64,000 nucleotides of DNA from Mobilitalea sibirica (GTDB lineage: Bacteria > Bacillota > Clostridia > Lachnospirales > Lachnospiraceae): positions 78,327-142,326 of the forward strand of contig NZ_JAEAGR010000009.1 of the NCBI RefSeq assembly GCF_015999265.1, in the 5' to 3' direction. The position numbers and the translations under genes were made by a program. Below are positions 60,021-64,000 of the stretch, piece by piece. The notes under the pieces are model-generated. The model was not told the origin of the DNA, did not search any database, and saw only the letters and a program-made list of their open reading frames with translations. How positions within the stretch are numbered: position 1 is the first letter of the stretch; every line of letters begins with the position of its first letter.

Positions 60021-60794
60021 ATGAGACGTATTAAATTAGAAGTTGCATATGATGGTACCAATTACTGTGGCTGGCAGCTTCAGTCGGGACATCTGACCGT
60101 AGAAGCTGTTCTGAATAAGGCATTGTCGGAGCTTTTAAAAGAGGAAGTTGCAGTGATAGGTGCAAGCCGGACTGATTCTGGTGTTCATGCGAAGGGGAAT
60201 GTAGCTGTGTTTGATACCAATAGCCTGATACCTTCTGAGAAAATCAGTTATGCCGTCAATCAAAGGTTACCGGAAGATGTGAAAGTGCAAAGTTCTGTGG
60301 AGATCCCCCTTGAATTTCATCCAAGAAGAGTGAAGAGTAAAAAGACTTATGAATATTGTATTCTTAATCGAAATATTTTACTTCCGACGGAGAGGCTGTA
60401 TACGACATTTATCTATAATGACCTTGATGTGAAGGCAATGCAGGAAGCAGCCTCTTACCTGGTGGGAGAGCATGATTTTAAAAGTTTTTGTTCTGTGAAA
60501 ACCCAGGTAACAGATACCGTAAGGACAATTTATTCCTTGGAAGTATCAAAAAAGAAAGATATAATAACGATTCGCGTAACAGGGAACGGCTTTTTATATA
60601 ACATGGTACGCATTATAGCCGGAACCCTTATTGAAGTAGGAAGGGGAGCATATCCTCCTCAGAAGGTTAAGGGTATGTTGGAAGGCTGTGACAGGAATCT
60701 GGCGGGACCTACGGCGCCTGCCAAGGGCCTAACACTGATTAAAATAGAATATGATGAGGAAAACCTGCTTAACAACAATTATGATATTAAATGA
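60021..60794 (+). CDS. truA: tRNA pseudouridine synthase A
   Basis: A 257-residue enzyme that makes pseudouridine at positions 38-40 of tRNA. The catalytic Asp52 lies in GASRTDSGVHA. ATG 60021 lies two bases after ecfT; a longer frame from 59883 overlaps ecfT and is rejected. The ecfA1-ecfA2-ecfT-truA order is typical of Firmicutes. Confidence 0.95.
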   Translation: MRRIKLEVAYDGTNYCGWQLQSGHLTVEAVLNKALSELLKEEVAVIGASRTDSGVHAKGNVAVFDTNSLIPSEKISYAVNQRLPEDVKVQSSVEIPLEFHPRRVKSKKTYEYCILNRNILLPTERLYTTFIYNDLDVKAMQEAASYLVGEHDFKSFCSVKTQVTDTVRTIYSLEVSKKKDIITIRVTGNGFLYNMVRIIAGTLIEVGRGAYPPQKVKGMLEGCDRNLAGPTAPAKGLTLIKIEYDEENLLNNNYDIK

Positions 60795-60958
60795 TAACAT
60801 CTATAGTCGCTTAGATTGTATTATACAAGATTATAATATAATTGAAAGCTTTCTATACTAGATATTTATGTGATAGAAATACGGTTCAATATAATAGGAA
60901 CACGTTACTATATGGGTTTGATAATGGTTAACAATGATAATGTGAAGGAGTGGATTCT

Positions 60959-61648
60959 TTGTTCGAATTTTCAACTGACTTAAAAGCACTCAATGACACA
61001 ACGATTATTTTACGTTTGGCCTTGGCGGTATTACTTGGAGGCATCATAGGCTTTGAACGGGGAAGAACAGGAAGGCCGGCAGGGCTCCGTACCCATATTC
61101 TGGTTTGTCTTGGGTCAGCTATGGCAATCATGACGAATCAATATGTATATCAGGAATTCGGAGTGGGTGATCCGACTAGAATAGCAGCACAGGTAATCTC
61201 AGGAATTGGTTTTCTTGGGGCCGGAACTATCATAGTTACTGGCAGGCATCAGGTTAAGGGACTGACAACTGCTGCGGGTCTATGGGCAACTGCCTGTATG
61301 GGTCTTGCTATTGGTATCGGTTTTTATAAAGCTGCTGTGTTTGGTTGTGGATTGATTGTATTTGCAACGGTGGTATTGCATCGTTTGGATAATTATATGC
61401 TCTCAAAGTCTAAGGTATTGGATGTGTATGTTGAATTCAGCGATTCGACAACGATTACATCGGTAATTGATACAATAAAAGAAACAATGGCACATATCGA
61501 TGCGATTGAGATGGTAAAGCCCTCCTATGGAGAAAAAGCAACAGTCGCTGCCATTATGACCATCCGGTTAAAAAAGAAAAGCATCCGACTGGATGCCATG
61601 GCAAGGATCTGTGAAATTGCAGGAGTAGAATTTGCAGAAGAAATATAA
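60959..61648 (+). CDS. MgtC/SapB family membrane protein
   Basis: A 229-residue protein with about five membrane helices in the first 140 residues (LALAVLLGGIIGFERGRTGR, GLRTHILVCLGSAMAIM, GFLGAGTII). A cytoplasmic C-terminal domain follows. The family includes MgtC, linked to magnesium starvation and modulation of the F-ATPase. I prefer TTG 60959, eight nt after AAGGAG; GTG 60950 overlaps that site. Confidence 0.88.
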   Translation: MFEFSTDLKALNDTTIILRLALAVLLGGIIGFERGRTGRPAGLRTHILVCLGSAMAIMTNQYVYQEFGVGDPTRIAAQVISGIGFLGAGTIIVTGRHQVKGLTTAAGLWATACMGLAIGIGFYKAAVFGCGLIVFATVVLHRLDNYMLSKSKVLDVYVEFSDSTTITSVIDTIKETMAHIDAIEMVKPSYGEKATVAAIMTIRLKKKSIRLDAMARICEIAGVEFAEEI

Positions 61649-61667
61649 AGAGTAGCATACGATTACT

Positions 61668-61706
61668 ATCCGGTTCAAGTCCCATGGTTTGAACCGGGTT
61701 ATTTAT
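61668..61706 (+). terminator. Terminator after the MgtC-type gene
   Basis: CCGGTTCAA (61670-61678) pairs with TTGAACCGG (61689-61697), followed by a T-rich tail. Confidence 0.8.
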
Positions 61707-61835
61707 TATCGTGTTATTATAATCGGGCTTTTAGGATAGAATAAACTATGTTGGACTACCGACAATACGGGAAAGACTACCAAGTAAAGAGAAAGGAAAG
61801 TATGATTATTTTTATGTATTTCATACAAGGCAAGG

Positions 61836-62366
61836 ATGGAGATTACATACAGAAGAATGGTTTTAGAAGAATGTGATAAAATAAAGGAAATAAATCCGGA
61901 GCATTATATTGGCAAGGCATGGAGACTTGTGAACGGAATGCGTCAGCTGGTTCTTATTGATTATCTCGAAAAGGATTGGCCCAATGGATATGAAGAGCAT
62001 TATGATAGTCTGAGAAAAACGCTACGAACCAATGGAACGGCGTTTGGTGCATTTGATACAAATAACAGGTTGTTGGGTTTTGCAACAATTGATTTGAATT
62101 TATTTGGGGAGCGATACAAGTATGCTTTGCTGGACCAGATGTTTATATCGAAGGAATGCCGAAGTATGGGAATTGGGAAAAAGCTGTTTTGGTTGTGCGC
62201 TGATGAAGCAAGACAACAGAAAGCAGATAAGATCTATATCTGTGCCGGTTCCGCAGAGGATACCATTGCGTTTTACTTTGCCATCGGATGCCTGGAGGCA
62301 GCAGAGATCAATAAGACGCTGTATGAAAGTGACCCAAGGGATTATCAGTTGGAGTATACACTATAA
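61836..62366 (+). CDS. GNAT-family N-acetyltransferase
   Basis: A 176-residue acetyltransferase. The acetyl-CoA motif lies in FISKECRSMGIGKKLFWLCA and the fold closes with AGSAEDTIAFYFAIGC. The substrate is unknown. The start is ATG 61836. It is a single gene between a terminator and the rplM promoter. Confidence 0.82.
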   Translation: MEITYRRMVLEECDKIKEINPEHYIGKAWRLVNGMRQLVLIDYLEKDWPNGYEEHYDSLRKTLRTNGTAFGAFDTNNRLLGFATIDLNLFGERYKYALLDQMFISKECRSMGIGKKLFWLCADEARQQKADKIYICAGSAEDTIAFYFAIGCLEAAEINKTLYESDPRDYQLEYTL

Positions 62367-62596
62367 ATCTCAATCTAGGTATAAGCTAATCGCAGGAGTG
62401 GTTGAAGCTTCATAACTTTTTATTTATTAATAAATTGGTTGATGATTTTAATTGATTATGCTAAATATGGTTATTATATTAGAAGATTAACGGTTCATCC
62501 TTAGCTATGAATACATTACGTCGGATTCCTTGATTAAGCTCATTCTAAATAGATCATTTATAGGTCATTTTGTATTCTGTATATTTTGGAAAATGC

Positions 62597-62625
62597 TTGA
62601 CACGCCCGGCAACATGTAATATAAT
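62597..62625 (+). promoter_or_regulatory. Promoter of rplM-rpsI
   Basis: TTGACA at 62597-62602 and TATAAT at 62620-62625 are separated by 17 nt. Confidence 0.85.
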
Positions 62626-62635
62626 AATGAATCGT

Positions 62636-62785
62636 GACGTGAGAATACTTGAGCCAAAGCCCCGGTAATGGTATTTAAGAGCGTAAAAAGTTCAAATAGA
62701 TTAGGCAAATAAGCATATCTGGCTGGATTTGTCTGGATAAAATGAGAAAATAATTATTTTGGAGAATACATTTTCATAAGGAGGT
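62636..62785 (+). promoter_or_regulatory. Candidate L13 leader
   Basis: About 150 nt between the promoter and rplM contain pairing such as GCCAAAGCCCCGGTAATGG and a GCATATCTGGCTGG region. Firmicutes often have an L13-binding leader here. I cannot confirm the consensus by eye. The rest of the 425-nt gap (62367-62590) shows nothing I can support. Confidence 0.4.
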
Positions 62786-62791
62786 AAACCG

Positions 62792-63226
62792 ATGAAAAGC
62801 TTTATGGCTAGTCCGGCTACAATTGAAAAGAAATGGTACGTAGTTGACGCTACAGGACATACATTAGGCCGTCTCTCATCAGAGATTGCTAAAGTATTAA
62901 GAGGTAAAAACAAACCTACTTACACACCTCATATTGATACAGGTGATTACGTAATCGTAGTAAATGCTGACAAGATCAAGGTTACAGGAAAGAAGTTGCA
63001 GCAAAAGATTTATTACAACCACTCAGATTATGTTGGTGGTATGAGAGAAACCACTTTAGCTGAGTTAATGGCGAAAAAGCCTACCGATGTTATCATGCTT
63101 GCAGTGAAAGGCATGTTACCTAAGGGACCTTTAGGAAGATCCATGTTAACGAAATTACACGTATATGCCGGAGCAGAGCATCCTCATGCAGCTCAAAAAC
63201 CGGAAGTATTAGAAATTAAATATTAA
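62792..63226 (+). CDS. rplM: 50S ribosomal protein L13
   Basis: A 144-residue L13 with [20 protein letters not shown] and [27 protein letters not shown] lies seven nt before ATG 62792. First of two genes with rpsI. Confidence 0.97.
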   Translation: MKSFMASPATIEKKWYVVDATGHTLGRLSSEIAKVLRGKNKPTYTPHIDTGDYVIVVNADKIKVTGKKLQQKIYYNHSDYVGGMRETTLAELMAKKPTDVIMLAVKGMLPKGPLGRSMLTKLHVYAGAEHPHAAQKPEVLEIKY

Positions 63227-63254
63227 TTTGAGAGGTTGAAAGGAGGAAATAACA

Positions 63255-63647
63255 TTGGCTAAGGCAAAATATTACGGAACCGGAAGAAGAAAAAGCAGTA
63301 TTGCCAGAGTTTACTTAGTACCCGGTACAGGTAAAGTTACTATAAATAAAAGAGATATGGATAACTTTTTTGGTTTAGAAACCTTAAAGTTAATCGTTCG
63401 TCAACCGCTTGTTGTAACCGATACACAGGATAAATTCGATGTGTTGGTAAATGTTAAGGGTGGCGGATTTACAGGCCAGGCAGGTGCTATCAGACATGGT
63501 ATCTCCAGAGCTTTATTACAGGCAGATGCGGATTACCGTCCTGCACTTAAGAAAGCTGGTTTCTTAACCAGAGATCCAAGAATGAAGGAAAGAAAGAAGT
63601 ATGGCTTAAAAGCAGCTCGTCGTGCACCTCAGTTCTCAAAGAGATAA
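63255..63647 (+). CDS. rpsI: 30S ribosomal protein S9
   Basis: A 130-residue S9 ([20 protein letters not shown]) ending in the conserved RAPQFSKR tail, whose last Arg touches the P-site tRNA. The start is TTG 63255 after GGAGG. Confidence 0.97.
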   Translation: MAKAKYYGTGRRKSSIARVYLVPGTGKVTINKRDMDNFFGLETLKLIVRQPLVVTDTQDKFDVLVNVKGGGFTGQAGAIRHGISRALLQADADYRPALKKAGFLTRDPRMKERKKYGLKAARRAPQFSKR

Positions 63648-63837
63648 TATCTTCAGAGATAATAGATATCTCATTAAAAATAGTCATCTCTTTAGAGGTA
63701 ATCGCTTCTTCGGAGACAGTATGAAAGAGATATTAGATATTATCAAAGCTAGTATTACAAAGATATTTCTATCAATTAGGATTATTGAGATGGCTATCTT
63801 ATATGCTAGAGATTAATAAATTCGAAATATAACAAAA
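63648..63837. other. AT-rich gap with repeated GAGATA words
   Basis: GAGATA and TATCTC recur in both orientations and could pair loosely. A 64-codon frame here overlaps the end of rpsI and has no ribosome binding site, so I do not call a gene. Confidence 0.4.
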
Positions 63838-63875
63838 CAAAAAACCGTCAGAGGATTCCTTTGACGGTTTTATTT
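63838..63875 (+). terminator. Terminator after rplM-rpsI
   Basis: AAACCGTCA pairs with TGACGGTTT around a short loop, with A- and T-runs on either side. Confidence 0.85.
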
Positions 63876-63889
63876 ATGGCTCATTGTCA

Positions 63890-63929
63890 AGTGTTGGGGT
63901 GTGATTCATTTGAATCATGCCCCAACACT
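63890..63929. repeat. 19-bp palindrome at the right edge
   Basis: 63890-63908 pairs with 63911-63929 over 19 bp with two wobble positions and a 2-nt loop. The arm begins AGTGTTGGGG. It has no T-run. It may mark the end of a mobile element that continues past the window; the last 70 bases hold no recognisable transposase. Confidence 0.6.
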
Positions 63930-64000
63930 GGTTTTAGAGCTATTTTTATGTTTATAGGTTCTATAAGGTGTTTTAGGGTGCACTTAATAAGCCTACCACT

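Noticed and set aside
63622..63816. 64-codon frame overlapping the end of rpsI
   Set aside because: It has no ribosome binding site, low-complexity residues, and it overlaps a ribosomal protein gene.
63931..63943. GTTTTAGAGCTA-like word resembling the start of a type II CRISPR repeat
   Set aside because: It occurs once, with no second repeat, no spacers and no cas genes in the window.
1..64000. tRNA, rRNA or complete insertion sequence genes
   Set aside because: No cloverleaf, rRNA block or transposase was recognised on either strand.

Overview
The window is AT-rich chromosomal DNA from a Gram-positive anaerobe of the class Clostridia, most like the Lachnospiraceae. The reasons are the clostridial order of ribosomal protein operons, a zinc-type S14, a long L17, a complete [FeFe]-hydrogenase maturation operon, an ECF transporter core next to truA, strong AGGAGG ribosome binding sites and frequent GTG/TTG starts. 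This family assignment is inference; there is no rRNA gene here to test it.

Layout. (1) 1-3708: a divergent pair, an AraC-family regulator cut by the left edge and a membrane-anchored subtilisin-like protease. (2) 3709-4257: two palindromic modules and a promoter. (3) 4258-16473: rpmG-secE-nusG-rplK-rplA, then rplJ-rplL behind an L10 leader and attenuator, then rpoB-rpoC. Both RNA polymerase subunits carry long acidic C-terminal tails, and the RpoB tail ends in a zinc ribbon. (4) 16577-37993: an accessory stretch separating rpoC from rpsJ, where many relatives carry rpsL-rpsG-fusA-tuf. It holds a SAP-domain protein and a small unknown gene, a phosphohexomutase, a nitroreductase, a pspA-ydjG-ydjH-ydjI type envelope-stress operon, a MalT-type LuxR regulator, a large repeat-rich surface protein, an rRNA methyltransferase-like enzyme, and a hydrogenase maturation operon (TM1266-like regulator, hydE, hydG, hydF, aspartate ammonia-lyase). 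(5) 38190-55801: the S10, spc and alpha operons from rpsJ to rplQ, with secY, adk, map, a KOW protein, infA and rpmJ. (6) 55802-56665: a long non-coding gap holding two and a partial third copy of an RNA-like unit of about 190 nt. (7) 56666-63647: an acetyltransferase, the ECF transporter core (ecfA1-ecfA2-ecfT), truA, an MgtC-type protein, a second acetyltransferase and rplM-rpsI. (8) 63648-64000: a terminator and a 19-bp palindrome at the right edge.

Most of the window makes the ribosome, RNA polymerase and Sec translocon. The most interesting non-standard signals are the RNA-like repeat after rplQ (55911-56400), a deeply nested inverted-repeat element between secY and adk (49654-49852), long inverted repeats before rpmG and inside the psp operon, and the unusual RNA polymerase tails. 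No CRISPR array, tRNA, rRNA or complete insertion sequence was seen. Calls rest on reading translated motifs and base pairing by eye; no database search or folding program was run.
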